NCBI GenBank assembly: GCA_947446885.1 | Contig: CANFHZ010000003.1 | Coordinates: forward strand, 1-57,532 | DNA: 57,532 bases | Source: Comamonadaceae bacterium | GTDB taxonomy: Bacteria; Pseudomonadota; Gammaproteobacteria; Burkholderiales; Burkholderiaceae_C | Direction: 5' to 3' | Shown: positions 1 to 8,960 of the stretch, one piece after another | Layout: each line of letters begins with the position of its first letter | How positions within the stretch are numbered: position 1 is the stretch's first letter | Program-made: the position numbers and the translations under genes | Notes under the pieces: model-generated | Databases searched by the model: none | What the model was told of the DNA's origin: nothing | The model's input: the letters and a program-made list of their open reading frames with translations, nothing else

Positions 1-447
1 AAGCTCCCGCGTCTCGTAGCAATAAAACTCCATGCGGTCGATTTCACGCAGCAAGTCGTTGGGGAACTCGATATCCGCTTTGTCGATCTCATCAATCAGC
101 AGCGCAACTGGCGTCTCGCTGGTGAAGGCCTGCCACAGCACCCCTTTGACGATGTAGTTGTGGATATTTTTGACCCGCTCACCCCCGTCGATGTCGGACA
201 ACTGCGCATCACGCAAACGGCTGACCGCATCGTATTCATACAGGCCTTGCTGCGCTTTGGTGGTGGACTTGATGTGCCATTGCAACAGCGGCATTCCCAA
301 GGCGGCGGCCACCTCTTCGGCGAGCATCGTTTTTCCGGTTCCCGGTTCGCCTTTGATCAGCAGGGGGCGCTGCAGCGTGATGGCGGCGTTGACGGACAGC
401 ATCAGATCCCGGGTGGCGATGTAGTTTTTGCTTCCTTGGAATTTCAT
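1..447 (-). CDS. MoxR-family AAA+ ATPase (5' part; gene runs off the window)
   Basis: The N-terminal 149 residues of a MoxR-type AAA+ ATPase. A Walker A motif GEPGTGKT lies at residues 33-40 and a Walker B motif LLIDEID at about 116-122, followed by a KADIEFPNDLLREID stretch typical of MoxR proteins. Such ATPases act as chaperones that usually insert metals or activate complexes together with von Willebrand A-domain partners, whose genes would lie beyond position 1. The start ATG at 447 precedes a short MKFQGS leader, as in relatives. It is divergent from the cytochrome gene. The C-terminal lid domain is not visible, so the subfamily cannot be fixed. Confidence 0.9.
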   Translation of the reverse strand, partial: MKFQGSKNYIATRDLMLSVNAAITLQRPLLIKGEPGTGKTMLAEEVAAALGMPLLQWHIKSTTKAQQGLYEYDAVSRLRDAQLSDIDGGERVKNIHNYIVKGVLWQAFTSETPVALLIDEIDKADIEFPNDLLREIDRMEFYCYETREL

Positions 448-513
448 GGTGAATAGGCTTTTGGTGGCAACAGTATCTGGTGTAGGGCGCAGCGCCCTCG
501 GGAGACCGGTCGA

Positions 514-519
514 TATAAT
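514..519 (+). promoter_or_regulatory. Candidate -10 box of the c4-type cytochrome gene
   Basis: A perfect TATAAT lies 43 bases upstream of the cytochrome ATG at 563. No good -35 hexamer is seen 16-18 bases further upstream, so an activator may be needed, or the match may be fortuitous. Confidence 0.4.
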
Positions 520-562
520 CTGTCGGCTTTTCACTCCCTTTCTTTCTGATTGTCCCTGCAAA

Positions 563-1228
563 ATGAAAACACCGGCTTCGCTACTTTGTGCCCTTTTTAT
601 TGCCGCGTCGACGGTTTTTTCGGCGCAGGCGCAGGCGCTCAAAGGCGATGTCCAGGCAGGTGAGCGCAAAAACACCATGTGCATGGGCTGCCACGGGATC
701 ATCGGTTACCAAGCGACTTTCCCCGAAGTGCACAAAGTTCCCAAGATTGCCGGTCAGAATGAGAAATACATCCTCAATGCACTCGCGGCCTACAAGAGCG
801 GTGAGCGCAAGCATGCCAGCATGCGTGGTATTGCCGCATCGCTGAGCGACCAGGATATGGCTGATGTGGCTGCCTACTACGCCCAACTTGGCGTGGACCC
901 TGGCGCGGCTCCATTGGGCAAAGCCCCGGCGGGTTCTGCCAAAGCGGCTGAGCTGGTGGCCAAAGGTGCCTGCACATCCTGCCATGGCGAGAGTTTCAGC
1001 CAACCCGTGGACCCCGGCTTTCCCAAGGTGGCAGGCCAATACCGCGATTACCTGTTTGTCGCCCTTAAATCGTATAAAGCCGAGGGCAACCCCCATGTAG
1101 GCCGTGGCAATGCGGTCATGGGCGGCGTGGCCAAGCAGTTCAGCCATGCCGAGCTCAAGGTACTGGCTGAGTACCTGGCTTCTTTGCCCGGTGAGGTGAA
1201 AACAGTTCCTGAAAAACGCTTGCGTTGA
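563..1228 (+). CDS. Dihaem c-type cytochrome (cytochrome c4-like)
   Basis: A 221-residue exported protein with a signal peptide (about residues 1-25, ending AQAQA) and two haem-binding motifs, CMGCH at 40-44 and CTSCH at 137-141, one in each of two similar halves. This is the cytochrome c4 architecture. Members carry electrons in the periplasm from the bc1 complex to terminal oxidases, which fits the oxidase operon 4 kb downstream. An upstream in-frame ATG at 428 would add residues without signal-peptide character and lies inside the divergent moxR region, so the ATG at 563 is preferred. A strong hairpin terminator follows. Confidence 0.88.
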   Translation: MKTPASLLCALFIAASTVFSAQAQALKGDVQAGERKNTMCMGCHGIIGYQATFPEVHKVPKIAGQNEKYILNALAAYKSGERKHASMRGIAASLSDQDMADVAAYYAQLGVDPGAAPLGKAPAGSAKAAELVAKGACTSCHGESFSQPVDPGFPKVAGQYRDYLFVALKSYKAEGNPHVGRGNAVMGGVAKQFSHAELKVLAEYLASLPGEVKTVPEKRLR

Positions 1229-1249
1229 GCCGGCAAAGTACGCAGCCTA

Positions 1250-1275
1250 CAAACCGCCTCCGGGCGGTTTTTTTG
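1250..1275 (+). terminator. Rho-independent terminator after the c4-type cytochrome gene
   Basis: The stem AACCGCC/GGCGGTT with a TCCG loop is followed by a run of seven T on the plus strand, 21 bases after the cytochrome stop codon. Confidence 0.85.
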
Positions 1276-1278
1276 TGG

Positions 1279-1722
1279 TCAGTCTTTGGTCGCCTGGCGC
1301 TGCACGCAGGCGATATAGGCATCGCCATCGGGCGGTCGTCCGGCGCGCTGGCTCTCCCATAACATGGTGCCCAGGCATTCCATGGCCGCGTGGTGGGCCG
1401 CATGCAAGGAGTCGCGCCGGTGTGCCAGCAGTTCCACGGCCTGCCGGATGCCGCGCGGCTGGTCAATGCTGCACTGCTCGCTGATAGACAAGTGCATGGA
1501 AAGGTGCAAAAACGGATTGCTCTCCTGCAAGGCAGTCGGGGCGGTGGCGTACACGGCGGCCACCGCCGCCTCGGCGTCTAAGAGGGCCGGGTGGTAGTGC
1601 GGGTGCTCCGCAATCCATTGCGCGGCCAGTGTTTCCAGGGGTTCTAAGGGCTGGCCCTGGCGCGATTTGGCGAAGGCGGCGCAAAAATACCGGCGCACGT
1701 CTTCTTGGCTGGGATTGAACAT
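1279..1722 (-). CDS. DUF1841 family protein
   Basis: 147 residues starting MFNPSQEDVRRYF, the characteristic opening of the DUF1841 family found across beta- and gamma-proteobacteria. It is soluble, with no signal peptide or membrane segment. It contains several His residues in the central part (HPHYHPALL, HLSMHLS) and near HAAHHAAMECLG. The function is unknown. It is convergent with the cytochrome gene and ends just after the cytochrome terminator. Confidence 0.8.
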   Translation of the reverse strand: MFNPSQEDVRRYFCAAFAKSRQGQPLEPLETLAAQWIAEHPHYHPALLDAEAAVAAVYATAPTALQESNPFLHLSMHLSISEQCSIDQPRGIRQAVELLAHRRDSLHAAHHAAMECLGTMLWESQRAGRPPDGDAYIACVQRQATKD

Positions 1723-1784
1723 CAGCGCAGATTAGCACGCCCCTTTATCGCGCCTTGCCGACGGCGGGGGGCTACAGTGGCGGC

Positions 1785-2239
1785 ATGAGAACCTTTGCCG
1801 CACTTGCCGATGTGCCTGACAGCTTGGGCCAGGATGTTGCTGTCAGCGACTGGGTGGAAATGACCCAGCAGCGGATCGGGCGCTTTGCTGATGCCACCAG
1901 CGACCACCAGTGGATTCATGTCGATACCGAGCGCGCCCGCAGCGGCCCGTTTGGCAGCACGATTGCCCACGGTTTCCTCACCTTGTCGCTGCTACCCCAT
2001 TTTTGGAGACTGCGCTGCGCGTGGATGGTCTGCGGATGATGGTGAATTACGGCTTGAACAAAGTGCGTTTCATCACGCCCGTACCGGTGGGCAGCCGGGT
2101 ACGGGCGCATCTGCATCTGCTGGATGTACTTGCGCTGCCGCCCGACGGCATGCAGCTGTGCTGGAAGGTCACAGTGGAGTTGGAGGGTGCACCCAAACCC
2201 GCCTGCGTCGCGGAAGTGCTGGTGCGCTGTTACACCTGA
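1785..2239 (+). pseudogene. MaoC-family (R)-enoyl-CoA hydratase, frameshifted
   Basis: Two overlapping reading frames together give one MaoC-like hotdog hydratase. The first (from ATG 1785) carries the active-site segment DATSDHQWIHVD followed by GPFGSTIAHGFLTLSLLPHF. The second resumes with LETALRVDG and NYGLNKVRFITPVPVGSRVRA and runs to the stop at 2239. The frame breaks in the T tract at 2000-2004; one extra T would restore a continuous protein of about 151 residues. Catalytic Asp and His are intact. It could be a genuine frameshift mutation or a homopolymer sequencing error. The 3' end overlaps the convergent trmL by 10 bases. Confidence 0.8.
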
Positions 2240-2712
2240 GCGGGGGGCGGCGCGGCAAAGCCGTTTTGCCGCCAGGCTTCGAAGACTGTGACAGCCACTG
2301 CGTTGGACAGATTCAGGCTGCGCTGGCCCTCGCGCATGGGCAGGCGCAAGCAGTTGCCGGGGCGGAAGGCCGCCCGTACCGGTCCGGCCAGCCCCTTGGT
2401 TTCCGCGCCGAATACCAGCCAGTCCCCGGGTGCAAACGGGGTGTCGTAGGGGCTTGCATGGCCCTGCGTGGTCAGGGCAAACATGCGTGCGGTGTCGGGC
2501 CTGGCGGTTGCCACAAATGCCTCCCAGCTGGGGTGGGTATGTAAGGTGGCGTATTCGTGGTAATCGAGCCCGGCGCGACGCAGGTGTTTGTCGTCAATCA
2601 AAAATCCCAGCGGCTCCACCAGATGCAGCGTGCACCCGGTGTTGGCAGCCAGGCGGATGACGTTACCGGTGTTGGGTGGAATTTCAGGCTCAACCAGAAC
2701 GATATGGAACAT
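2230..2712 (-). CDS. trmL: tRNA (cytidine(34)-2'-O)-methyltransferase TrmL
   Basis: 160 residues of a SPOUT-class methyltransferase. The motifs are EIPPNTGNVIRLAANTG near residues 10-26, VFGAETKGL (the SAM-binding knot) and SLNLSNAVAV near the C-terminus. TrmL methylates the ribose of the wobble base in certain leucine tRNAs. The start is set at MFHIVLVEPEIPP (2712), which is where the family begins; upstream in-frame codons give Pro/Arg-rich non-conserved sequence. Confidence 0.93.
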   Translation of the reverse strand: MFHIVLVEPEIPPNTGNVIRLAANTGCTLHLVEPLGFLIDDKHLRRAGLDYHEYATLHTHPSWEAFVATARPDTARMFALTTQGHASPYDTPFAPGDWLVFGAETKGLAGPVRAAFRPGNCLRLPMREGQRSLNLSNAVAVTVFEAWRQNGFAAPPPAQV

Positions 2713-2755
2713 GGGCAGATTGTGGCGCGGCCGGGGCGGTGGGTCAGTGCGCCGT

Positions 2756-3460
2756 TTACGGAGTCCGGGCGAAAACAAGCGCAGCAACTTCTACCGCCCC
2801 GGCATGCGCCAGCGCCCGGGCCGCCGCATGGAGAGAGGCGCCTGTGGTCATCACATCGTCCACTATCAGCAGCTTTTTGCCCCGCAGTGCACCGAACTGG
2901 GCAGGATCAACGGCAAAGGCGTGCGCCACATTGGCCTGCCGCTCCCGGTGCGGCAGGCTGCTTTGGGCTGCGGTGTCCACAACGCGCACCAGGACGTCCT
3001 CCCGCACCGTGCCGGTTTGAGTCGGACTGAGCGCGCGCGCGAGCAAGCCACTTTGGTTGAAGCCGCGTTCCCGCAGGCGTCGCGCCGACAGGGGCATAGG
3101 CACGATCCAGTCCGCAGCGTCGATTGCCGGATCTACCCAGGGGGCGCTGCGTAATATCCTGGCAAAGCTGCGCGCCCAGGCGGTATCCGCATGGAACTTG
3201 AAGTCGCGCACCAAATTGGCCCAGGGGTAGGCGTAATCCACCGCAGCGGTCACCGACCTTAGCGGCGGAGGATCTCGCAGGCATGCACCGCACTGGGTCA
3301 ATGGCGCGGGCAGGCTGATGGCGCAGGTGCGGCACCGCAGCCGTGGCTGGCCAAACAGTCTCACGCAGCCGTCACAGACGGCGCTGCTGGGCCAGGCGTG
3401 GCAAATCGCACAGCGGCTTGGCAGCCACCTCTCCCATTCTCTGATCCCTGCGAAAACCAT
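2756..3460 (-). CDS. ComF-family phosphoribosyltransferase-like protein
   Basis: 234 residues. The N-terminal part has paired cysteines forming a zinc ribbon (CAICH, CDGC, CRTC, CGAC). A type I phosphoribosyltransferase domain follows, with the PRPP-binding loop LLIVDDVMTTGASL near the C-terminus and the ERGFNQS segment of the ComF family. In competent bacteria ComF assists DNA uptake; in many proteobacteria its role is undefined. The start at 3460 (MVFAGIREWERW) is chosen because earlier in-frame codons overlap the divergent methyltransferase gene. Confidence 0.88.
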   Translation of the reverse strand: MVFAGIREWERWLPSRCAICHAWPSSAVCDGCVRLFGQPRLRCRTCAISLPAPLTQCGACLRDPPPLRSVTAAVDYAYPWANLVRDFKFHADTAWARSFARILRSAPWVDPAIDAADWIVPMPLSARRLRERGFNQSGLLARALSPTQTGTVREDVLVRVVDTAAQSSLPHRERQANVAHAFAVDPAQFGALRGKKLLIVDDVMTTGASLHAAARALAHAGAVEVAALVFARTP

Positions 3461-3521
3461 GCTGCCAATATACTGCCGCCGCGCGCGCAAGCCCGGCGTC
3501 GCGCGACCCCAAGCACCATCC

Positions 3522-4451
3522 ATGAGCACCCAGCGCCCGCCCACGATCGACCCCGCTGCGGCCCGGCGCTGGGCCGGTTTGCCCGTGCTACCTACGCAAC
3601 AGCCGCCGGGCTTTGCCTCGCCCTGGCTGCATGAGGAAGTGGCCCGGCGCATGGAGGATCGTCTGCAATGGCTGGTACAAAAGCCTGCGCATTGGGCGCA
3701 CTGGGAGCCGGTGCGGGGTGGTTGGCAGGCGCAGGAATTGCTGCAAACACGCTACCCCCGCGCGCGGGTCTCGCTCATGGAGGCTGATCCGACCCGGGCC
3801 GCGCTGTTACGCCGTGCCGTGGCAGCGCCTTGGTGGAATCCATTGGCCCGCGCAGCGGGCATGGTTCGCGTGGAATCCCCGGCGCGGCCGGTCGGGATGC
3901 TGTGGGCCAATATGGCTTTGCACCACGCGGACGATCCGCAGGCCTTGATGGCGCAATGGCTGCAGCTGCTGGAAGTGGATGGTTTCCTGATGTTTTCCTG
4001 CTTGGGTCCCGACACCTTGCGTGAACTGCGCGCGGTCTACGCCGCACGGGGTTGGCCACCCCCATGCCACGCCTTTACCGATATGCACGATTGGGGCGAC
4101 ATGTTGGTGGCGGCCGGCTTTGCCGAGCCGGTGATGGACATGGAACGCATCACCCTGTCTTACAGCGCGCCAGAGCACTTGCTGGCCGAGCTGCGTACCC
4201 TGGGCCGAAATCTTTCCAACCTGCGTGCCCAGGGTCTGCGCACAGGGGCGTGGCGGGAGCGTCTGCTGGCAGTTCTGCGCCAGGACCTGGCTGACCCATC
4301 TCACGGTGGTCGGCTGACCGTGAGTTTCGAAGTCATTTACGGGCATGCCTTCAAGCCAGCCCCCCGCTTTACGGCGAAACCTCAAACCAATATTGCGTTC
4401 GATAGCCTGCGCCAGGCCTTAAGGCGGGGGCCGCAAGGGCCTGAAGAATGA
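3522..4451 (+). CDS. BioC-like methyltransferase (malonyl-ACP O-methyltransferase family)
   Basis: 309 residues. The C-terminal half is recognisably BioC-like: LWANMALHHADDPQALMAQW, FLMFSCLGPDTLREL, FTDMHDWGDMLVAAGF and the closing FEVIYGHAFKP. BioC methylates malonyl-ACP to start biotin synthesis. The N-terminal half lacks the usual glycine-rich SAM motif I; at the expected place is HWEPVRGGWQAQELL. Either a divergent SAM site is used or the protein has another role. No other biotin genes lie in the window. The start ATG at 3522 precedes MSTQRPPTIDPAAARRW; upstream residues are not family-like. Confidence 0.75.
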   Translation: MSTQRPPTIDPAAARRWAGLPVLPTQQPPGFASPWLHEEVARRMEDRLQWLVQKPAHWAHWEPVRGGWQAQELLQTRYPRARVSLMEADPTRAALLRRAVAAPWWNPLARAAGMVRVESPARPVGMLWANMALHHADDPQALMAQWLQLLEVDGFLMFSCLGPDTLRELRAVYAARGWPPPCHAFTDMHDWGDMLVAAGFAEPVMDMERITLSYSAPEHLLAELRTLGRNLSNLRAQGLRTGAWRERLLAVLRQDLADPSHGGRLTVSFEVIYGHAFKPAPRFTAKPQTNIAFDSLRQALRRGPQGPEE

Positions 4452-4459
4452 CTGTGGGC

Positions 4460-4465
4460 TACAAT
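4460..4465 (+). promoter_or_regulatory. Candidate -10 hexamer ahead of the cytochrome oxidase operon
   Basis: TACAAT in the short gap between the methyltransferase stop and the DUF2244 gene. No convincing -35 is seen at normal spacing, so this is only a suggestion for the start of the cox transcript. Confidence 0.3.
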
Positions 4466-4541
4466 CTTTTGCTGTCGAAGCACGGGGTATTCCCCTTGAG
4501 TCGTTCGGGAAATTTGACCAATCACACTCAAAGCGGCCGCT

Positions 4542-5030
4542 GTGGACAGTCCTGTTTTTCGGTCTGTGACCGACCAAGATTTGCGAGTTTGCTGGGATTT
4601 CCGCCGCAACTGTTCGGTGAGCCCCAAGCAGCTTGCGGCGAGTTTTGCTTTGCTGGTGGGTGTTTCTTTGACGATTGGCTTGTTTTTTTTGCTGAATGGT
4701 GTGCCGCTCGTCTTGCCTTTTGCCTCTTTGGAGTTGCTGGCACTGGGCGTGGCCTTCATGGTTTATGCACGGCACGCCCTTGATGGCGAGCGGATCTGGA
4801 TGGATGGCCCTGTGTTGATAGTGGAATCTGAGCGCGGTAGCCAGGTGGTTCGGAAAGAGTTTCATACTGCGTGGGTGCGCATAGAGCCCTTGGTTCATGC
4901 GGACGCTCTGATCGAGATTTCTGGTCAGGGGCAGCGGGTGCAGGTGGGTAAGTATGTCCGCCATGATGTGCGCAGGAGTCTGGCGCACGATTTGCGCCGC
5001 GCGGTGGCTCATGTGGGTGGCCGCTCCTAG
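4542..5030 (+). CDS. DUF2244 integral membrane protein, first gene of cox operon
   Basis: 162 residues with two adjacent hydrophobic segments (about 34-53 and 58-77), then a soluble domain with RIWMDGPVLIVESERGSQ. This matches DUF2244, whose genes commonly sit just upstream of coxB in alpha- and beta-proteobacteria. The function is not established; location suggests a role in oxidase biogenesis. The only sensible start is GTG at 4542. The gap to coxB is short, consistent with co-transcription. Confidence 0.8.
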   Translation: MDSPVFRSVTDQDLRVCWDFRRNCSVSPKQLAASFALLVGVSLTIGLFFLLNGVPLVLPFASLELLALGVAFMVYARHALDGERIWMDGPVLIVESERGSQVVRKEFHTAWVRIEPLVHADALIEISGQGQRVQVGKYVRHDVRRSLAHDLRRAVAHVGGRS

Positions 5031-5072
5031 CAGTAGCGATATGTGTTTTTTTGGCATTGGAAAGTGAAAACG

Positions 5073-6254
5073 ATGACGAGTATTTGGAACACCCTGGCAT
5101 CCCGGTGGTTGGCATTGCCAGCGGCGGCTTGCGGCCTTGTGACCACGGCCTATGCGGTAAACGACCTTCCCGGAGGCCCGGCTGTCAACCAGCTCAATAT
5201 CGGTCCTCCTGCGTCGCTTATCGCGCAGGACTTGCAGTGGTTGCACTGGTTCATGCTCATCATCTGCGTGGTGATTTTTGTCGCTGTTTTTTCGGTGATG
5301 TTTTATTCCATCTGGAAGCATCGCAAATCGGTTGGACACAAAGCGGCCACATTTCACGAATCCACAACAGTGGAGATCATCTGGACATTGGTTCCATTTC
5401 TGATCGTGATTGCCATGGCGATTCCAGCCACGAAATCGGTGGTGGAAATGAAAGACACCACCGCTGCAGATTTAACAATCAAGGTCACCGGTATGCAGTG
5501 GAAGTGGGGCTACGACTACCTCACAGGAGAGGGTGCTGGCATTGGATTCGTGTCGACGATTGACGCCGAGCAGCGCGAAATGTCTAACCAGGGCGGCCCC
5601 AAAGCAGGCCAAAACGTCGACGACTATCTGCTCAAAGTGGACTATCCCTTGGTTGTGCCTGTGCACAAAAAGATCCGCTTGATCACGACCGCAAATGACG
5701 TCATCCACGCGTTCTATATCCAGTCATTCGGTATCAATCAGGCCGCTATTCCCGGATTTGTGCGTGACGCTTGGTTCAAATCCGAAAAAGTGGGCGATTT
5801 TTACGGTCAGTGCTCACAGCTCTGCGGCAAGGAGCACTCATTCATGCCCATCCACATCAAGGTGCTGTCGGAGGAAGACTACAGCAAGTGGGCGGCAACT
5901 GAGGTTAAGAAGGCAGCCGCCAAGGCGGATGACCCCTCCAAGGTGTGGGCCATGGAAGACATCATGGCGCGCGGTGAAAAGGTGTATGCGCAAAACTGTG
6001 CCGCCTGCCACCAGGCGACTGGCAAAGGCGGTGGCGCCATCAAGGCGCTTGATGGTGCGCCTGTGGTGAACGATGCCGACAAGACCAAGCAAATCATGGT
6101 CTTACTCAACGGCCAGAACAATGGTGCCATGCCGTCTTGGAAGGCCTTGAGTGACACCGAAATTGCTGCTGTGGTGACTTACACCAAAAACCATTGGTCG
6201 AACAAAACCGGCCAGTTGGTTCAGCCAGCCGACGTGCTCGCACTGCGCAAGTAA
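5073..6254 (+). CDS. coxB: Cytochrome c oxidase subunit II with C-terminal cytochrome c domain
   Basis: 393 residues: signal peptide, two transmembrane segments around LHWFMLIICVVIFVAVFSV and TLVPFLIVIAMAIPA, then the cupredoxin domain with the CuA motif CSQLCGKEHSFMPIHI, and a C-terminal monohaem cytochrome c domain with CAACH. The extra haem domain makes it a caa3/cbaa3-like subunit II that can accept electrons directly from a small cytochrome c. ATG 5073 places the signal peptide at the N-terminus; an in-frame GTG at 5043 is the alternative start. It is followed by coxA. Confidence 0.95.
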   Translation: MTSIWNTLASRWLALPAAACGLVTTAYAVNDLPGGPAVNQLNIGPPASLIAQDLQWLHWFMLIICVVIFVAVFSVMFYSIWKHRKSVGHKAATFHESTTVEIIWTLVPFLIVIAMAIPATKSVVEMKDTTAADLTIKVTGMQWKWGYDYLTGEGAGIGFVSTIDAEQREMSNQGGPKAGQNVDDYLLKVDYPLVVPVHKKIRLITTANDVIHAFYIQSFGINQAAIPGFVRDAWFKSEKVGDFYGQCSQLCGKEHSFMPIHIKVLSEEDYSKWAATEVKKAAAKADDPSKVWAMEDIMARGEKVYAQNCAACHQATGKGGGAIKALDGAPVVNDADKTKQIMVLLNGQNNGAMPSWKALSDTEIAAVVTYTKNHWSNKTGQLVQPADVLALRK

Positions 6255-6329
6255 ATCGCTGCGCAAGCACCGTCAAGAATTTTTAGCTACCGTTCAACGT
6301 AAATAGCGTTAATCGAAAAGGACATCACC

Positions 6330-7946
6330 ATGAGCGCAGTTCTCGGACACCATGAACACGCACACGACGACCACAGCCACGCCCCCAGCGGCTGGCGCCG
6401 GTGGGTTTTCGCGACCAACCACAAAGATATCGGTACGCTGTACCTGTTGTTTGCGTTCAGCAACCTGATGATCGGCGGCATTCTGGCGCTGTGCATCCGT
6501 TTGGAGTTGTTTCAACCTGGCCTGCAGTTCTTCAACCCTGAGTTGTTCAACCAGTTCACCACCATGCACGGTTTGATCATGGTGTTCGGCGCCATCATGC
6601 CGGCCTTCGTGGGTTTTGCAAACTGGATGATTCCTCTGCAAATCGGCGCTTCTGATATGGCGTTTGCACGCATGAACAACTTCAGCTTTTGGTTGATGAT
6701 TCCTGCGGCCTTGCTGCTGGTGAGTTCGTTCTGGATGCCCGGCGGTGCAGTGGCTGCCGGTTGGACGATTTACGCGCCCTTGAGCTTGCAACAAGGTGCG
6801 GCAATGGACGCGGGTATTTTCGCCCTGCACGTTCTGGGTGCCTCGTCCATCATGGGCTCGATCAACATCATCGTGACCATCCTCAACATGCGTGCCCCTG
6901 GCATGACCCTGATGAAGATGCCCATGTTCGCTTGGACTTGGCTGATTACCGCCTATTTGCTGATCGCCGTCATGCCGGTGCTGGCCGGCGTTATTACCAT
7001 GACACTGACCGATCGCCACTTCGGTACCAGTTTCTTCAACCCCGCAGGCGGCGGTGACCCGGTGATGTTCCAGCACATTTTCTGGTTCTTCGGCCACCCT
7101 GAGGTGTACATTATGATTTTGCCGGCCTTCGGCATCATCAGCCAGGTGGTACCTGCCTTCGCCCGCAAAAAACTGTTTGGCTATGCCTCGATGGTGTATG
7201 CCACATCCAGTATCGCCATCCTGTCATTTATCGTCTGGGCGCACCACATGTTCACCTCGGGCATGCCGGTCACAGGACAACTGTTCTTCATGTACGCCAC
7301 CATGCTGATCGCGGTCCCCACGGCGGTGAAAATTTTCAACTGGATCGCCACCATGTGGCAGGGCTCCATGACTTTTGAGACACCGATGCTGTTTGCCGTC
7401 GGTTTTATCTTTGTGTTCACCATGGGAGGCTTCACCGGCCTGATCCTGGCCATGGCACCGATTGATATCCAGATACACGACACCTACTACGTGGTCGCCC
7501 ACTTCCACTACGTATTGGTGGCGGGTTCTCTCTATGCGATGTTCGCCGGGTTCTACTACTGGTCGCCCAAATGGACCGGTCATATGTACAGCGAGACCCG
7601 TGGAAAGATCCATTTCTGGTGGTCGTTGATTGCGTTCAACGTTACCTTCTTCCCCATGCACTTTTTGGGACTTGCCGGTATGCCGCGCCGCTACGCTGAT
7701 TACCCCATGCAGTTTGCTGACTTCAACGCGGTGGCATCGGTGGGTGGTTTTGCCTTCGGTTTGGCGCAGGTTTATTTCTTCTTCTTCATCGTGTTGCCCA
7801 TGATGATGGGCAAGGGCGAAAAAGCGCCGCAAAAACCCTGGGACGGTTCTGAAGGTCTGGAATGGGAGATTCCTTCACCCGCGCCATTCCACACTTTTGA
7901 AACTCCGCCCAAGCTCAATGCCAGCGCAAACCGCATTGTGGGTTGA
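6330..7946 (+). CDS. coxA: Cytochrome c oxidase subunit I
   Basis: 538 residues with about 12 transmembrane segments. Haem-a and CuB ligands are visible: [11 protein letters not shown] (low-spin haem His), [11 protein letters not shown] (CuB His plus the cross-linked Tyr), HHMFTSGM (two CuB His) and [11 protein letters not shown] (haem a/a3 His pair). The N-terminus is His-rich ([12 protein letters not shown]). It is the catalytic subunit of an aa3-type oxygen reductase in the cytoplasmic membrane. An AAAAGGAC ribosome-binding site precedes ATG 6330. Confidence 0.98.
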   Translation: MSAVLGHHEHAHDDHSHAPSGWRRWVFATNHKDIGTLYLLFAFSNLMIGGILALCIRLELFQPGLQFFNPELFNQFTTMHGLIMVFGAIMPAFVGFANWMIPLQIGASDMAFARMNNFSFWLMIPAALLLVSSFWMPGGAVAAGWTIYAPLSLQQGAAMDAGIFALHVLGASSIMGSINIIVTILNMRAPGMTLMKMPMFAWTWLITAYLLIAVMPVLAGVITMTLTDRHFGTSFFNPAGGGDPVMFQHIFWFFGHPEVYIMILPAFGIISQVVPAFARKKLFGYASMVYATSSIAILSFIVWAHHMFTSGMPVTGQLFFMYATMLIAVPTAVKIFNWIATMWQGSMTFETPMLFAVGFIFVFTMGGFTGLILAMAPIDIQIHDTYYVVAHFHYVLVAGSLYAMFAGFYYWSPKWTGHMYSETRGKIHFWWSLIAFNVTFFPMHFLGLAGMPRRYADYPMQFADFNAVASVGGFAFGLAQVYFFFFIVLPMMMGKGEKAPQKPWDGSEGLEWEIPSPAPFHTFETPPKLNASANRIVG

Positions 7947-7959
7947 TAGGGAAGCCACC

Positions 7960-8094
7960 ATGGACGATGACGCCGTGCACCTTGCGCAAAACCAAGCGAA
8001 CCGCCGTCTCGGTTTGATTTTGGGAACCGTAGCAGCTGCGTTTTTCCTGGGATTTTTGGCACGGGTGTTTATTTTGAGCGGTCAAGTCGGATGA
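7960..8094 (+). CDS. Cytochrome oxidase small assembly protein
   Basis: A 44-residue single-pass membrane protein: a short soluble start MDDDAVHLAQNQANRRLGL, then one hydrophobic segment (about 19-40). Small proteins of this type are conserved between coxA and ctaG in Burkholderiales. The stop overlaps the ATG of ctaG (ATGA), showing translational coupling. Confidence 0.82.
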   Translation: MDDDAVHLAQNQANRRLGLILGTVAAAFFLGFLARVFILSGQVG

Positions 8095-8711
8095 ATCGGG
8101 CGCTGGCGAACCAGTACGTATTGCGCAAACTGGCCGTGGTCACCTTGGCCATGTTCGGTTTCGGCTACGCATTGGTTCCCATGTACCGGGCGATATGCGA
8201 GTACACCGGCATTAATGTGCTGGCGCTGGCAGAACAGGCTGTACCGGGGATGCGCGCGGCACCCACCAACACCCAGATCGATACCACCCGCCTGATCACC
8301 GTCGAGTTTGATGCCAACTCCCGCGGTCCGTGGGAGTTCCGTCCCGAGCAGCGGTCGGTGCAAATCCACCCTGGCGAAGTGGTCACGGTCTTGTATGAAT
8401 TCCAAAACACCCAGAACCGTCGAATGAGTGCGCAGGCGATCCCCAGCTACGCACCGCAACAGGCGGCCTCGCATTTCAACAAATTGGAGTGTTTTTGTTT
8501 CCAGCAGTACACATTGGACGCCGGGGAGAAAAAGTCCTGGCCTGTGGTTTTTGTGGTGGATTCCAAGCTGTCGCCTGACGTGAAGACCATTACCCTGTCG
8601 TACACGTTCTTTGAAGTTGGCGCAAAGACGCCGGCTGCGCCCATTGCTTCGCAGAACCATGCCGCTCCGGTCGCGCTGGACCTGCAACGCGTACGGAACC
8701 GGGCCACATGA
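8091..8711 (+). CDS. ctaG: Cytochrome c oxidase assembly protein CtaG/Cox11
   Basis: 206 residues. One N-terminal transmembrane helix (about 12-30, including FGFGYALVPMYRAICEYTG) is followed by a periplasmic immunoglobulin-like domain with the copper-binding motif LECFCFQQ. Cox11 delivers copper to the CuB site of subunit I. The sequence PMYRAICEYTGIN is diagnostic. It is ATGA-coupled to the preceding small gene and, by its own stop, to the following DUF2970 gene. Confidence 0.95.
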   Translation: MNRALANQYVLRKLAVVTLAMFGFGYALVPMYRAICEYTGINVLALAEQAVPGMRAAPTNTQIDTTRLITVEFDANSRGPWEFRPEQRSVQIHPGEVVTVLYEFQNTQNRRMSAQAIPSYAPQQAASHFNKLECFCFQQYTLDAGEKKSWPVVFVVDSKLSPDVKTITLSYTFFEVGAKTPAAPIASQNHAAPVALDLQRVRNRAT

Positions 8712-8911
8712 TGGCTGCAGTGGCATGGCGGCGTTTCGGCCGCAGCATCAGGGCGGTAGCCTGGTCTTTTTTGGGTATCCGCAGCAAGGCGGGTCTGGAT
8801 AGTGATCACGCGCAGGTCAAGCCCTTGGAGGTGCTGGCGGTGGGTCTGGTCGGCGTGTTTGTATTGATCGCGGTGCTGGTGGCGGTCGTGAGTTGGGCGG
8901 TTGCAAAGTAA
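8708..8911 (+). CDS. DUF2970 small membrane protein
   Basis: 67 residues with the segment RAVAWSFLGIRSKAG followed by one C-terminal membrane helix (about 42-63). This is the DUF2970 pattern, usually found between ctaG and coxC in this order of bacteria. The function is unknown; probably an oxidase assembly or stability factor by context. The start overlaps the ctaG stop (ATGA); a second ATG directly follows the first. Confidence 0.8.
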   Translation: MMAAVAWRRFGRSIRAVAWSFLGIRSKAGLDSDHAQVKPLEVLAVGLVGVFVLIAVLVAVVSWAVAK

Positions 8912-8960
8912 GGGTCGCGACTGCGGCACTTCTTGATTTTTGGCAAATACTGGAGTTGAT

